From contig NZ_FXWJ01000002.1 in NCBI RefSeq assembly GCF_900177795.1, positions 558,001 to 622,000 of the forward strand: a stretch of 64,000 nt of DNA, read 5' to 3'. Within the stretch, counting starts at the first letter, position 1; each line of letters starts with the position of its first letter. The stretch comes from Plantibacter elymi (nom. nud.) (GTDB taxonomy: Bacteria > Actinomycetota > Actinomycetes > Actinomycetales > Microbacteriaceae). A program made the translations under genes and the position numbers. Below are positions 18,474-27,795 of the stretch, piece after piece. The notes under the pieces are model-generated. The model worked only from the letters and a program-made list of their open reading frames with translations, searched no databases and was not told the origin of the DNA.

Positions 18474-18962
18474 ATGACCGACATCACCACCTCCATTCCG
18501 CAGGCCGTCGCCAACCCGGACGTCGCAGCAGGCACCGCGCAGTTCCTCAGCCCCGTCGTCGTCGACCTCACCGCCATCGTCGTCAACGGCAAGCAGGCCC
18601 ACTGGCACGTGCGTGGCGCGAACTTCATCGGCGTCCACGAGCTGCTCGACGACATCGTCGACCACGCGCAGGAGTGGGCAGACCTCGCCGCAGAGCGCAT
18701 CGTCGCCCTCGGCCTCCCGGTCGACGCACGCCTCAGCACCGTCGCCGCGAAGACGAGCACGCCCGAGCTGAGCGAGGGCTTCCAGCAGTCCGACCGCACC
18801 ATCGCCGAGGTCATCGCCCTCATCGACGCCGCCTCCGCCTCGGTCAACACCGCGGTCGACGAGCTCGACGAGCTCGACCAGACCAGCCAGGACATCGCGA
18901 TCGAGATCGCCCGCGGCCTCGACAAGGACCGCTGGTTCCTCTTCGCCCACCTCAGCCGGTAG
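18474..18962 (+). CDS. dps: Dps family DNA-protecting ferritin-like protein
   Basis: Miniferritin of 162 residues that forms a dodecamer, oxidises Fe(II) with peroxide and stores iron. All five inter-subunit ferroxidase residues line up with E. coli Dps by spacing: His43, His55, Asp59, Asp70 and Glu74. The N-terminus is short without a Lys-rich tail, so DNA binding is uncertain. A ribosome site AAGGGG precedes the ATG. The gene stands alone with its own promoter and a strong terminator. Confidence 0.95.
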   Translation: MTDITTSIPQAVANPDVAAGTAQFLSPVVVDLTAIVVNGKQAHWHVRGANFIGVHELLDDIVDHAQEWADLAAERIVALGLPVDARLSTVAAKTSTPELSEGFQQSDRTIAEVIALIDAASASVNTAVDELDELDQTSQDIAIEIARGLDKDRWFLFAHLSR

Positions 18963-18995
18963 GACTCCGGCGGGGCGACCCGCTCGCATCACCCA

Positions 18996-19027
18996 CGAAG
19001 GGGCAGTCATCCGTGACTGCCCCTTCG
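18996..19027. terminator. Terminator between dps and the convergent response regulator
   Basis: Perfect 14-bp stem CGAAGGGGCAGTCA / TGACTGCCCCTTCG with loop TCCG. It lies between two convergent genes and can serve both. Confidence 0.8.
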
Positions 19028-19043
19028 TCGCGCGTGTCACCCT

Positions 19044-19721
19044 TCAGCCGTTGCGCTGGAGCAGGGCGAGGACCGCGAGGACGCGTCGGTGGTCGCTCCC
19101 GGAGTCCTCGAGACCGAGCTTCTGGAAGATGGCCGAGATGTGCTTCTCGACCGCACCGACACCGACCCGCAGGCGTTCGGCGATCGCCGTGTTCGTGCGA
19201 CCCTCCGCCATAGCGGAGAGCACCTCCGTCTCACGTGGGGTCAGGCCGGCCAACGGGTCGCGCTGTGCTGCGAACAGGGTGCGGACGACGTCGGGGTCGA
19301 GGACGGTCCCTCCCTCGACCAACCGGTGGATGGCGTCCTGCACCTCCTCCAGCGAGGCGACCCGGTCCTTGAGCAGATAGCCGATCCCGCGCCCGCCGTC
19401 CGCGAGCAGCTCCCGGGCGTAGACGGTCTCGACGTACTGACTGAGCAGCAGGACGGGGAGGTCGGGATGAACAGTACGCAGTGCTATCGCTGCGCGGACC
19501 CCTTCGTCCCGGAACGTGGGCGGCATGCGGACGTCCATGACGATGAGGTCCGGTCGGTCCGCCGCGAGTCCGTGCTGGAGCGCCTCCGCATCGGCGTACG
19601 CGGCGACCGTGACGAAGCCGGCTTCGTCGAACAGTCGTATCAATCCCTCGCGGAGGAGTGTCGAATCCTCGGCGATCACGATGCGGAGCGGTCCACCACC
19701 GGCATGGTCAGGGCTGGTCAC
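19044..19721 (-). CDS. NarL/FixJ family response regulator
   Basis: Two-component DNA-binding regulator of 225 residues. The receiver domain carries phospho-acceptor Asp63 (LIVMDVRMP), and the C-terminal LuxR-type helix-turn-helix (LTPRETEVLSAMAEGRTNTAIAERL) spans roughly residues 155-215. The start is the GTG four bases after the kinase stop, so kinase and regulator form one operon. The signal and target genes are unknown. Confidence 0.94.
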   Translation of the reverse strand: MTSPDHAGGGPLRIVIAEDSTLLREGLIRLFDEAGFVTVAAYADAEALQHGLAADRPDLIVMDVRMPPTFRDEGVRAAIALRTVHPDLPVLLLSQYVETVYARELLADGGRGIGYLLKDRVASLEEVQDAIHRLVEGGTVLDPDVVRTLFAAQRDPLAGLTPRETEVLSAMAEGRTNTAIAERLRVGVGAVEKHISAIFQKLGLEDSGSDHRRVLAVLALLQRNG

Positions 19722-19725
19722 CAGT

Positions 19726-21099
19726 TCAGCCTACGGGGAGCGAGATCGAGACGGCGCTGCCGTGTGCGACGCCGTCCCACACCGGGGCAGGCTCGATCAC
19801 CAGTTTCCCGCCGAGGCCCTGTGCCCGTTCCGTCAGGCCTTCGAGGCCGTGGCCCGGTTCCAGGTGCGCGCCGCCCCGACCGTCATCCGTCACGCGGAGG
19901 GTGAGCCGCGAACCCAGCTGCTGGTCGACCGTCACGTGGGCCTCGACGCTGGCGCGCCGCGCATCCGCATGCTTCGAGACGTTGGTCAGGAGTTCGGCGA
20001 CGACGAAGTAGAGCCCACGTTCGGTCTCTCGAGGCAGCGTCACCGACGAGACGACCGCCAGCTCCGTCCTCGTCGGCACCGGACACCGTGCGGCGAGGTC
20101 GTCGAGTGCGGCGACGAGGCCGCGGTCCTGCAGCAGTGGCGGCATCAGGCCCTTCGAGAGCGCACGGAGTTCGTCGAGCGTCTCGGCGGCCTGGGCGCGC
20201 GCCTCACCCAGGAGCGAGCGTGCCGAGGCGGGATCCGTGTCGAGGCGTCGTTCGGCGGCCGCGAGATCCATCTGCAGCCGGACGAGTCGCTGCTGCGGAC
20301 CATCGTGGATGTCCCGTTCGAGCCGCCGCACCGCGCCCGCCTCAGCCGAGACGGCGGCACCGCGCGCACGCCGCTCAGCCAGCAGCTCGGCTCGCAGCTC
20401 CTCCTGTGGCCGCGCTCCGAACAGCCCGGAGGCGATGGAGTGGTGCAGCAGCACCAGCACCCGCAGGACCAGCGGGAGCGTCACGAGGAACACGACACCG
20501 AGCGCGAGGTTCCAGAGCTTGTCGGCGAGCAACGCGTCCGATGGGTCCAGCGTGGGAGCCAGCAACTCCGCGAAGCCCGAGGACGAACCAGCCGAGAGCC
20601 GGTCCGCCCAGATCCAGTACGTCGTGCCGGCGACGGCACCCACGGTCCAGGTGATGGTCAGTCCCCAGGTGACGCTCCCGACGATCGGGTTCACGACGAC
20701 CGCGTGCAGGGCCGCCAGCCACCAACGCGGTCCGGCGAGTGGAGCGAGCACGGCACCCAGTGTCGTCTCGGTCCCGATGGACGACCGCCAGGCTCCTCCT
20801 CGGATCGGCGGGAGCCCCGTCGTGCGGAGACGCGCGACCTCGAGTTCCACGAACGCCCGCGAGACCCAGAGACCTCCGACGACGATCACGAGACCGACGC
20901 CCAGGATCGCGAGCCCGAAGCCGAGGGAGAGGATCGTCACGGCGATGACGCAGCCGGCGATGACGATCGGCAGGTTCGGCAGCAGGAACAGGAGCGATCC
21001 GGGGACGTCCCGCCAGAGCCGACCGTATCGCCATGCGCCTCGGCTGGAGGGATCAGGCTTCGCCGACGCGTCGAGCGGCCGGCCGATGGCGGTGGTCAT
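19726..21099 (-). CDS. Sensor histidine kinase with PF13796-like membrane sensor
   Basis: A 457-residue kinase. Residues 35-220 form a membrane sensor domain with two pairs of helices and the pattern LLFLLPNLPIVIAG / LGVGLVIVVGGLWVSR, resembling the 'putative sensor' family common in actinobacteria. His265 in ERDIHDGPQQRL is the phospho-acceptor of a HisKA_3 domain, followed by an HATPase domain (N-box LTNVSKHADA, G-box DDGRGG). It is the partner of the regulator just downstream. Confidence 0.93.
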   Translation of the reverse strand: MTTAIGRPLDASAKPDPSSRGAWRYGRLWRDVPGSLLFLLPNLPIVIAGCVIAVTILSLGFGLAILGVGLVIVVGGLWVSRAFVELEVARLRTTGLPPIRGGAWRSSIGTETTLGAVLAPLAGPRWWLAALHAVVVNPIVGSVTWGLTITWTVGAVAGTTYWIWADRLSAGSSSGFAELLAPTLDPSDALLADKLWNLALGVVFLVTLPLVLRVLVLLHHSIASGLFGARPQEELRAELLAERRARGAAVSAEAGAVRRLERDIHDGPQQRLVRLQMDLAAAERRLDTDPASARSLLGEARAQAAETLDELRALSKGLMPPLLQDRGLVAALDDLAARCPVPTRTELAVVSSVTLPRETERGLYFVVAELLTNVSKHADARRASVEAHVTVDQQLGSRLTLRVTDDGRGGAHLEPGHGLEGLTERAQGLGGKLVIEPAPVWDGVAHGSAVSISLPVG

Positions 21100-21209
21100 G
21101 AAGGAGGTCCTTTCGACGGAGCGGTCCCGGCTTTCGCACCCGGCTCACCTCAGTCTGTTCGGCTCCGTCGACGAACGGCATCCGGTGGACGCCCCGTTCC
21201 GATCGGGGG

Positions 21210-22763
21210 TTATCCCCCGGCCGGGTGGACGGATGGAGCCGCCGTCAGGCGCCCACCCAGCATGGTCGCACGGACCGGCATGGTGCGCAGGGCCTCCGGT
21301 GCACAGGAGAACGGGTCGAACCCCACGACGACGAGGTCGGCGGGGCGTCCGACGGCCACCACGTCGTCGTCTCCTCTGGTCGACGCCGCCAGTGCCTCCT
21401 CGACCGTGATGGCCTGCTCCCCGTGCCAGGCCTCGCGTCCATCGCGGCTGCGCGTCACGGCGGCGGCGATGGAGACCCAGGGGTCGAGCGGGGCGACCGG
21501 GGCGTCGGAACCGAGTCGGAGCGTGGCGCCGGCGTCGAGAAGGCTGCGGAGCACGAAGGCACGGTCGGTGCGCCCGGCCCAGTGGACCTCGGCGACGTCC
21601 CGATCGTCCATCGCGTGTTCCGGCTGGACACTCGCAGCCGTTCCGGTCCGGGCGAACCGCTCCAGGTCCGACGCCCGGAGCAGCTGGGCGTGCTCGATCG
21701 TGCCCCGCGCGCCGGTCGTCTCGATCGCGTCGAGCGCGAGGGTGTTGGCGCGATCGCCGATGGCGTGCACCGCGCAGTGGAGGCCGTTGGCGGTCGCCAG
21801 GGTGAGCAGCGCGGTGAGTCGCTCCGGCGGGACGTTGAGCATCCCGTGCGCGTCGGTTCCGGGAGCCGAACCCGGATAGGGCGCTTCGCAGCAGGCCGTC
21901 CGGGTGTTGAGGGATCCGTCGGTGATGACCTTGAACGGCCCGACCTGCACCAAGCCGTCCGTTCCGGCGAGCACTCCGCCGGTCACCAGCCCGGCGTCGA
22001 TCGCACGCTCGAGATGCTCGGCGTACACACCGAAGGAGATGCGGAGCGCACGAGTCCCGTTCCCGACCCGACGGACCCAGTCAGCGGCGTTCCAGCGCAT
22101 CTCCAGGTCGACGACACCGACGACGCCGCGGGATGCCGCCTGATCGGCTGCGGCGTCGACCCAGCGGTCGGAGAGTTCGTCGGCGACCTGGTCGAGCTGT
22201 TTGAGGACGGCGAACGACTCCTCCTCCCGCAACAGGCCGGTGGGATGGTCGGCGAAGCCCGTGGCCCGGAGCGCCGCGCTGTTCAGCCAGCAGCAGTGGA
22301 GGTCGGCGCTGACCAGCACGACCTCGCGGTCCGGTGAGATCGCGTCGAGCAGCGCGAACGTCGGCGTGTCCGGCCAGAGGGCGTCCCGGAACCTCGCGCC
22401 CTCGACCCAGCCGTCACCGTCGGCCTCGTGGGCGATCCGCTCAGCGACCAACTCGACCGCCTCGGCGGCGGATGCAGCCGAGGACAGGTCGACGCGCCTG
22501 GCGGTGCGCGCCCACTGGGTGAAGTGCACGTGGTGGTCCCAGAGCCCGGGCAGGAGGTAGCCGCCACCGCCGTCCAACACACCGGGGTCGGAGCGAAGCA
22601 GGACCTCGGGGTCGGCGGGTCGGATCGCCACGATCGAGCCATCTTCCAGCAGGACGTCGACCCGTTCGGCGTCGGACGAGCCTCCGCGGCGCGGTCCGGA
22701 CAGGTGGACGTCGGCGATCGTCGTGACGAGGTCGCCGTCGGTTCCAGGGCGGTGCTCGGTCAT
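21210..22763 (-). CDS. Metal-dependent amidohydrolase (YtcJ-like)
   Basis: Member of the amidohydrolase superfamily, 517 residues. The N-terminal beta-sandwich leads into the metal-binding HxH (GLWDHHVHF) near residue 75. Further His residues (HAIGDRANT, EHAQLL) and the late Asp (LGSDAPVAPLDPW) complete a YtcJ/exoenzyme-regulatory-type site. These enzymes hydrolyse C-N bonds in small molecules and the substrate is not predictable. ATG 22763 is chosen over the adjacent GTG because GAGGA lies 8 bases upstream. Confidence 0.88.
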   Translation of the reverse strand: MTEHRPGTDGDLVTTIADVHLSGPRRGGSSDAERVDVLLEDGSIVAIRPADPEVLLRSDPGVLDGGGGYLLPGLWDHHVHFTQWARTARRVDLSSAASAAEAVELVAERIAHEADGDGWVEGARFRDALWPDTPTFALLDAISPDREVVLVSADLHCCWLNSAALRATGFADHPTGLLREEESFAVLKQLDQVADELSDRWVDAAADQAASRGVVGVVDLEMRWNAADWVRRVGNGTRALRISFGVYAEHLERAIDAGLVTGGVLAGTDGLVQVGPFKVITDGSLNTRTACCEAPYPGSAPGTDAHGMLNVPPERLTALLTLATANGLHCAVHAIGDRANTLALDAIETTGARGTIEHAQLLRASDLERFARTGTAASVQPEHAMDDRDVAEVHWAGRTDRAFVLRSLLDAGATLRLGSDAPVAPLDPWVSIAAAVTRSRDGREAWHGEQAITVEEALAASTRGDDDVVAVGRPADLVVVGFDPFSCAPEALRTMPVRATMLGGRLTAAPSVHPAGG

Positions 22764-22800
22764 CACATCGGTCCTCGTCGGTTGGGCAGGCGGGTTCGGT

Positions 22801-23802
22801 TCAGCGCTGACAGTTCGGGCACCAGTACAGCTTGCGGGCGCCCATCTCCTCGAGGAGGATGTTCGTCCCGCAGACCCGGCACGGCAGTCCCTCCCGCTTG
22901 TAGACCCAGTGGCGATCAGAGCGGTTGGCCATCGCGAGGCGGTAGTCGGCCGCCGACAGGTCGTCCATCGTCATCATCTGGCCGGTCTCGACCCCGATCG
23001 CGAGCAACCGCGTCCAGTCGAGCCAGATCTCGCGAAGCGTCTCGACGGGGACCGTCTTCCCGGTGCGGTGCGGATCGAGACGCGCGCGGAACAGCAGTTC
23101 GGCGCGGTAGACGTTGCCGATCCCGCTGATGATCTGCTGATCCATGAGGAGCAGGCCGATCGGGGAACCCTTGCGGTGCGCACGCGACACGAACCGCTCG
23201 CCCGCCTCCGCGCTCGGGTCCAGCAGTGGATCCGGTCCGAGCCGATCGATGACGGCCTGCACGCCGGCGGCGTCGATCACCTCGCAGGCGGTCGGCCCGC
23301 GGAGGTCCGCCACGGTCGTCTCGGTCAACAACCGCACGCGCACCTGACCCACCGGTTCGGGTGGGAACCGCTCGTCGATTTCGGCGAGTGGACTCGACTG
23401 CTCGGACATCCGGACCCGGGCCCGGCGCGGTGCACCGATGCTGTGCAGGGAGTTCTCGCCGTCCGCATCGTGGATCGGCGCATCGTCGTCGTCGAGCACC
23501 GTGCCGCGCTGGTTCGTCTGCCCCATGCGGCCGTTCGAGGCGGCGATGGTCGGGTCCGACCGGATCTCACCGGCGAAGTCCCACGCGCCGTACAGACCGA
23601 GGTGCACCCGCAACCACAGTCCGTCATCGAACTCGAGGAACATCTGCTTGCCCACGGCCTTGGCGTCGGTGACCGTCCGGCCGTCGAGCACGGCGGCACC
23701 CTCGGCGAAGCGCCCCTGGGGAGACGACACGACGACCCGGTGTCCGACGAAGTTCTGAGCGAACTGTCGGGCGATGCGATGGACGGAGTGGCCCTCGGGC
23801 AT
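22801..23802 (-). CDS. nei: Fpg/Nei family DNA glycosylase (endonuclease VIII-like)
   Basis: Base-excision-repair bifunctional glycosylase/AP lyase. It starts MPEGHS with catalytic Pro2 and Glu3, has the helix-two-turn-helix GIGNVYRAELLF, and ends with a zinc finger (CRVCG ... YWCPNCQR). At 333 residues it is roughly 60-70 longer than usual Nei proteins, the excess being a hydrophilic insert around residues 84-150 (DDDDAPIHDADGENS). ATG follows GAGGAG. It lies 37 bases upstream of the amidohydrolase gene on the same strand. Confidence 0.93.
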   Translation of the reverse strand: MPEGHSVHRIARQFAQNFVGHRVVVSSPQGRFAEGAAVLDGRTVTDAKAVGKQMFLEFDDGLWLRVHLGLYGAWDFAGEIRSDPTIAASNGRMGQTNQRGTVLDDDDAPIHDADGENSLHSIGAPRRARVRMSEQSSPLAEIDERFPPEPVGQVRVRLLTETTVADLRGPTACEVIDAAGVQAVIDRLGPDPLLDPSAEAGERFVSRAHRKGSPIGLLLMDQQIISGIGNVYRAELLFRARLDPHRTGKTVPVETLREIWLDWTRLLAIGVETGQMMTMDDLSAADYRLAMANRSDRHWVYKREGLPCRVCGTNILLEEMGARKLYWCPNCQR

Positions 23803-23864
23803 GGTGACTCCTCACTCGGTGGGGGCGCGATCCGGCGCGCCGCGCGGTGGCGGTGGAGGACGCG

Positions 23865-24353
23865 TCAGGCGTCGACGTGCTTGCCGGCGATGGTGCCGGT
23901 CGCCTCGAATTCGGCGAGCTGGGCGATCCGACGGGCGTGACGTTCCTCGAGGCTGAACGGCTCGGCGATGAACGCGTCGATGAACGACACCGCTTCGTCG
24001 GTGCTGTGCTGGCGCGCACCGATCGAGATGACGTTGGCGTCGTTGTGCTGCCGCGCCAGTTGCGCCGTGCTGCGGTTCCAGACGAGCGCCGCGCGGACAC
24101 CGACGACCTTGTTCGCGGCGATCTGCTCGCCGTTGCCCGAGCCGCCGAACACCACGCCGAGGGCGTCCACACCGGCCTGCTGGTCGCGCACGACCGCCTT
24201 CGCCGCGTTGATGCAGAACGCCGGGTAGTCGTCCAACGCGTCGTATTCGGCCGGGCCGTGGTCGACGACGTCGTGACCGGCTGCGCGCAGGTGGTCCTGC
24301 AGGAACTGACTGAGCTCGAGACCGGCGTGATCGGTGGCGATGTGGATGCGCAT
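23865..24353 (-). CDS. rpiB: Ribose-5-phosphate isomerase B
   Basis: Interconverts ribose-5-phosphate and ribulose-5-phosphate in the pentose phosphate pathway; 162 residues, full length. The motif FGGSGNGEQIAANK carries Glu76. This is the mycobacterial-type RpiB, in which a Glu replaces the catalytic Cys of the E. coli enzyme. The start fits a leaderless message (TAGACT 6 bases before ATG). Confidence 0.96.
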   Translation of the reverse strand: MRIHIATDHAGLELSQFLQDHLRAAGHDVVDHGPAEYDALDDYPAFCINAAKAVVRDQQAGVDALGVVFGGSGNGEQIAANKVVGVRAALVWNRSTAQLARQHNDANVISIGARQHSTDEAVSFIDAFIAEPFSLEERHARRIAQLAEFEATGTIAGKHVDA

Positions 24354-24388
24354 GTGGAAAGTCTAGGGTTCCGGGCGCCGGCGTCGCG

Positions 24389-25012
24389 TCAGTCGAAGAT
24401 CGGGTCCGCCGTGCGGCTGCGCTTCAGCTCGAAGAAGCCCGGGTAGGCGGCAGCGGCGACGACACCGTCCCACAGTGCGAGCGCCTGCTCGCCCTTCGGC
24501 GCCGGCGAGATGACCGGTCCGAAGAACGCCACGTCGTCGATCGCGATGACGGGGGTGCCGACGTCCTGGCCGACCCGTCCGATGCCGTCGAAGTGGCTCT
24601 CGCGCATGGGCCCGTCGTAGGCGTCCGTCGTCGACGCTTCGGCGAGCGCCGCCGGGAGCCCGGTCTCGGCGAGGGCTTCGGCGATCACGGCGTCGACGTC
24701 CTCCGCGCGTCCGCCGGGGTGGATCCGCGTCCCGAGCGCGTCGTAGAGCGGCTTGACGACCGCGTGTCCGTGTTCGGCTGCCGCAGCGGCGACGAGCCGC
24801 GTGTATCGGAGCGCCCGGGGGAAGAAGGCCCGGTAGTCGTCGCTGACGTCCTGGTCCTCGTTGAGGACGGCGAGGCTCATGATGTGCCAGTGGACGTCGA
24901 GGTTGCGGGCGTCGGTGACCTCGTCGACCCAACGTGAGGTCATCCAGGCCCACGGGCAGGAGGGGTCGAACCAGAAGTCGACGCGGGTGGTGTCTGCAGC
25001 GGAAGTCGTCAT
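24389..25012 (-). CDS. DsbA/thioredoxin-fold oxidoreductase, Rv2466c-like, with a single active-site Cys
   Basis: A 207-residue thioredoxin-fold protein resembling the mycothiol-dependent oxidoreductase Rv2466c (FWFDPSCPWAWMTSRW). In Rv2466c the active site is CPWC with Cys19 and Cys22. Here position 19 is Cys but position 22 is Ala, so it could act only as a monothiol enzyme, for example with mycothiol as co-thiol. No signal peptide is present, so it should be cytoplasmic. The leaderless promoter is TAGGGT 6 bases before ATG. It lies upstream of rpiB on the same strand. Confidence 0.88.
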   Translation of the reverse strand: MTTSAADTTRVDFWFDPSCPWAWMTSRWVDEVTDARNLDVHWHIMSLAVLNEDQDVSDDYRAFFPRALRYTRLVAAAAAEHGHAVVKPLYDALGTRIHPGGRAEDVDAVIAEALAETGLPAALAEASTTDAYDGPMRESHFDGIGRVGQDVGTPVIAIDDVAFFGPVISPAPKGEQALALWDGVVAAAAYPGFFELKRSRTADPIFD

Positions 25013-25070
25013 GTCGTCACCCTACGCGCCGATCCCCGTCGACTCCCCCGAAACGGACGGACGGCGGGTC

Positions 25071-25076
25071 TAGGCT
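25071..25076 (+). promoter_or_regulatory. Putative -10 box for pepN
   Basis: TAGGCT in the divergent space between the DsbA-like gene and pepN. It predicts a leader of about 70 bases ending in GGGAG before the GTG start. Confidence 0.4.
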
Positions 25077-25154
25077 GGTTGACCGTGCCGCGGTCGTCAC
25101 GAGCGACCACGTGCAGTTCACACGTCACGTGTCCATCAACACCAGGGAGCAGTT

Positions 25155-27698
25155 GTGCCAGGAGAGAACCTCACCCGAGTCGAAGCCCAGGAGCGCAGGG
25201 CGCTCGTCGACACGTCGAGCTACGAGGTCGTGCTCGACCTCACGACCGGTCCCGAGGTGTTCCGCAGCACCACGACGGTGCGCTTCACCGGTGAACCGGG
25301 CGCCTCGACCTTCATCGACGCCATGACGCGCACCGTCCACTCCGTCACGCTGAACGGCGTCGAGCTCGACCCGTCGACCGTCTCCGACGGCGTGCGCATC
25401 CAGCTCGACGGCCTCGCTGCGGAGAACGTGCTCGTCGTCGACGCGGACGCCGAGTACACCAACACCGGTGAGGGCCTCCACCGCTTCGTCGACCCCGTCG
25501 ACGGCGAGGTGTACCTGTACAGCCAGTTCGAGGTGCCGGACTCCCGTCGCGTGTTCGCGGTCTTCGAACAGCCGGATCTGAAGGCGACGTTCACCTTCAC
25601 GATCACGGCGCCCGCGGCCTGGCAGGTCGTCAGCAACTCCCCCACGCCTGAGCCGGTGGCGGCGCACGACGGCGCGGCGACCTGGAGCTTCGCACCCACG
25701 CAGCGCATCTCCTCCTACATCACCGCGATCGTGGCCGGCCCGTACGACGTGGTGCGCAGCGAGCTCACCTCGAGCGACGGCCGGACCATCCCGCTGGGCG
25801 TCTTCGCTCGCAAGAGCCTGGCTGAGTACCTCGACGCCGACTACATCTTCGAGAAGACGCGTCAGGGCTTCGCGTACTACGAGGAGAAGTTCGCGTACCC
25901 GTACCCGTTCGAGAAGTACGACCAGCTCTTCGTCCCCGAGTTCAACGCGGGCGCGATGGAGAACGCCGGCGCGGTGACCTTCACCGAGACCTACGTGTTC
26001 CGCTCGAAGGTGACCGACGCGATCAAGGAGCGCCGGGTCGTCACGATCCTGCACGAGCTCGCCCACATGTGGTTCGGCGACCTCGTCACCATGAAGTGGT
26101 GGAACGACCTGTGGTTGAACGAGTCGTTCGCCGAATGGGCTTCGACGATCGCCACCGCTGAGGCCACCGAGTGGACCGAGGCGTGGACGACGTTCAACGC
26201 GATGGAGAAGACCTGGGCGTACCGCCAGGACCAGCTGCCGTCGACGCACCCCATCGTCGCGACCATCAACGACCTCGAGGACGTCCAGGTCAACTTCGAC
26301 GGCATCACCTACGCCAAGGGCGGCTCCGTCCTGAAGCAGCTCGCCGCCTGGGTGGGCATCGAGGCGTTCTTCGCCGGCGTCGGCAACTACTTCCGCAAGC
26401 ACGAGTTCGGCAACACCGTGCTCGACGACCTGCTCGTCGAGCTCGAGGCGACGAGCGGCCGCGACCTCCGCGAGTGGTCGAAGCTGTGGCTCGAGACCGC
26501 CGGGGTCGGGACGTTGAGCCCGGAGTTCACGGTCGACGCTGACGGCGCGTTCACCGCGTTCGCCGTCCGTCAGACGGTCCCCGCGGACTACGACACGCTG
26601 CGTCCGCACCGCCTCGCCATCGGCCTGTACCGGCTGCAGGACGGCAAGCTCGTCCGCACCCAACGCGTCGAACTCGACGTCGACGGGGCGCTCACCGAGG
26701 TGCCGGAGCTCGTCGGTGAGACCCAGCCCGACCTGGTGCTGCTGAACGACGACGACCTCGCCTACGCGAAGATCCGCCTCGACGAGCGGTCGCTCGCGAC
26801 GGCGATCGGCCACCTCGCCTCGATCGAGGACCCGCTCGCACGCTCGCTGGTCTGGGGCGCTGCCTGGGACGCGACCCGCGACGCCGAGTCGAGCGCCTCC
26901 GACTACGTGGAGCTCGTCCTCGGGAACATCGCCACGGAGACCGAGTCGACGACCCTGCGCACCACGCTCGGCCAGCTCGGTCTGGCCGCGCGCAACTACG
27001 TCGCTCCGGAACGCCGCCTGGCGACCATCTCCCGGGTCGGCGACGCGCTCTGGACGCTCGCCCAGGAGGCGGAGGCCGGTTCCGACGCGCAGTTCCAGTT
27101 CGTGAAGTTCTTCGCCGCCCTCGCCTCGACCCCCGAGCACGGCGAGCACCTGCGTGCACTGCGCGACGGCTCCGCGGCACTCCCGGGCCTGGAGATCGAC
27201 ACCGACCTCCGCTGGGAGCTGCTCGAGGGCCTGGTCCTCCTCGGTCTCGCGGACGGTTCGGACATCGATGCGGCGCTCGCCGAGGACAACACGGCCAACG
27301 GTGCGCAGGCGGCCGCTCGTGCACGGGCGACGATCCCCACCGTCGAGGGCAAGCGCGCAGCGTTCGACTCGGTCGTCGAGCACGACGACCAGCCGAACGC
27401 GATCGTCCGGAACGTCGGTCTCGGGTTCGGGCACGTCATCGACCCGGCCGTCCTGCAGCCGCTCGTCGAGCCGTACTTCGCCGCGCTCACGTCGGTCTGG
27501 GAGTCGCGCAGCTACAAGATCGCCGAGTACATCGTCGAGGGACTCTACCCGGCGGCGCTCGCCTCCACCGAGCTCCGCGACCGCACCCGCGCGTGGTTGG
27601 ACGCCAATCCCGACGTCCCGGCACTCCGACGCATGCTCGTCGAAGCCCTCGCCGGGGTCGAGCGGGCGCTCGCGGCACAGGCACGGGACGCCGCGTGA
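25155..27698 (+). CDS. pepN: Aminopeptidase N (M1 family)
   Basis: Zinc aminopeptidase of 847 residues that removes N-terminal residues from peptides. The substrate-anchoring GAMEN motif is at 266-270. The zinc site HELAH is at 300-304 with Glu323 as third ligand (NESFAEW). The long helical C-terminal domain is present. GTG is used as start, with GGGAG 7 bases upstream, and the protein begins MPGENLTR as in other actinobacterial PepN proteins. It is a single gene closed by a strong terminator. Confidence 0.97.
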   Translation: MPGENLTRVEAQERRALVDTSSYEVVLDLTTGPEVFRSTTTVRFTGEPGASTFIDAMTRTVHSVTLNGVELDPSTVSDGVRIQLDGLAAENVLVVDADAEYTNTGEGLHRFVDPVDGEVYLYSQFEVPDSRRVFAVFEQPDLKATFTFTITAPAAWQVVSNSPTPEPVAAHDGAATWSFAPTQRISSYITAIVAGPYDVVRSELTSSDGRTIPLGVFARKSLAEYLDADYIFEKTRQGFAYYEEKFAYPYPFEKYDQLFVPEFNAGAMENAGAVTFTETYVFRSKVTDAIKERRVVTILHELAHMWFGDLVTMKWWNDLWLNESFAEWASTIATAEATEWTEAWTTFNAMEKTWAYRQDQLPSTHPIVATINDLEDVQVNFDGITYAKGGSVLKQLAAWVGIEAFFAGVGNYFRKHEFGNTVLDDLLVELEATSGRDLREWSKLWLETAGVGTLSPEFTVDADGAFTAFAVRQTVPADYDTLRPHRLAIGLYRLQDGKLVRTQRVELDVDGALTEVPELVGETQPDLVLLNDDDLAYAKIRLDERSLATAIGHLASIEDPLARSLVWGAAWDATRDAESSASDYVELVLGNIATETESTTLRTTLGQLGLAARNYVAPERRLATISRVGDALWTLAQEAEAGSDAQFQFVKFFAALASTPEHGEHLRALRDGSAALPGLEIDTDLRWELLEGLVLLGLADGSDIDAALAEDNTANGAQAAARARATIPTVEGKRAAFDSVVEHDDQPNAIVRNVGLGFGHVIDPAVLQPLVEPYFAALTSVWESRSYKIAEYIVEGLYPAALASTELRDRTRAWLDANPDVPALRRMLVEALAGVERALAAQARDAA

Positions 27699-27741
27699 CC
27701 CACTCGGCCGGATAGCACTCCGGTACCAGGATCATCTGGTG

Positions 27742-27780
27742 AGAACCCCTCCACGGCACGACCCGCTGTGGAGGGGTTCT
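27742..27780 (+). terminator. pepN terminator
   Basis: Perfect 13-bp stem AGAACCCCTCCAC / GTGGAGGGGTTCT with a 13-base loop, 44 bases beyond the pepN stop. Confidence 0.8.
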
Positions 27781-27795
27781 CCGTATCCTGGAGGG

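Noticed and set aside
25125-27434. 769-codon frame opposite pepN
   Set aside because: Antisense shadow of a well-supported aminopeptidase gene with no protein family features.
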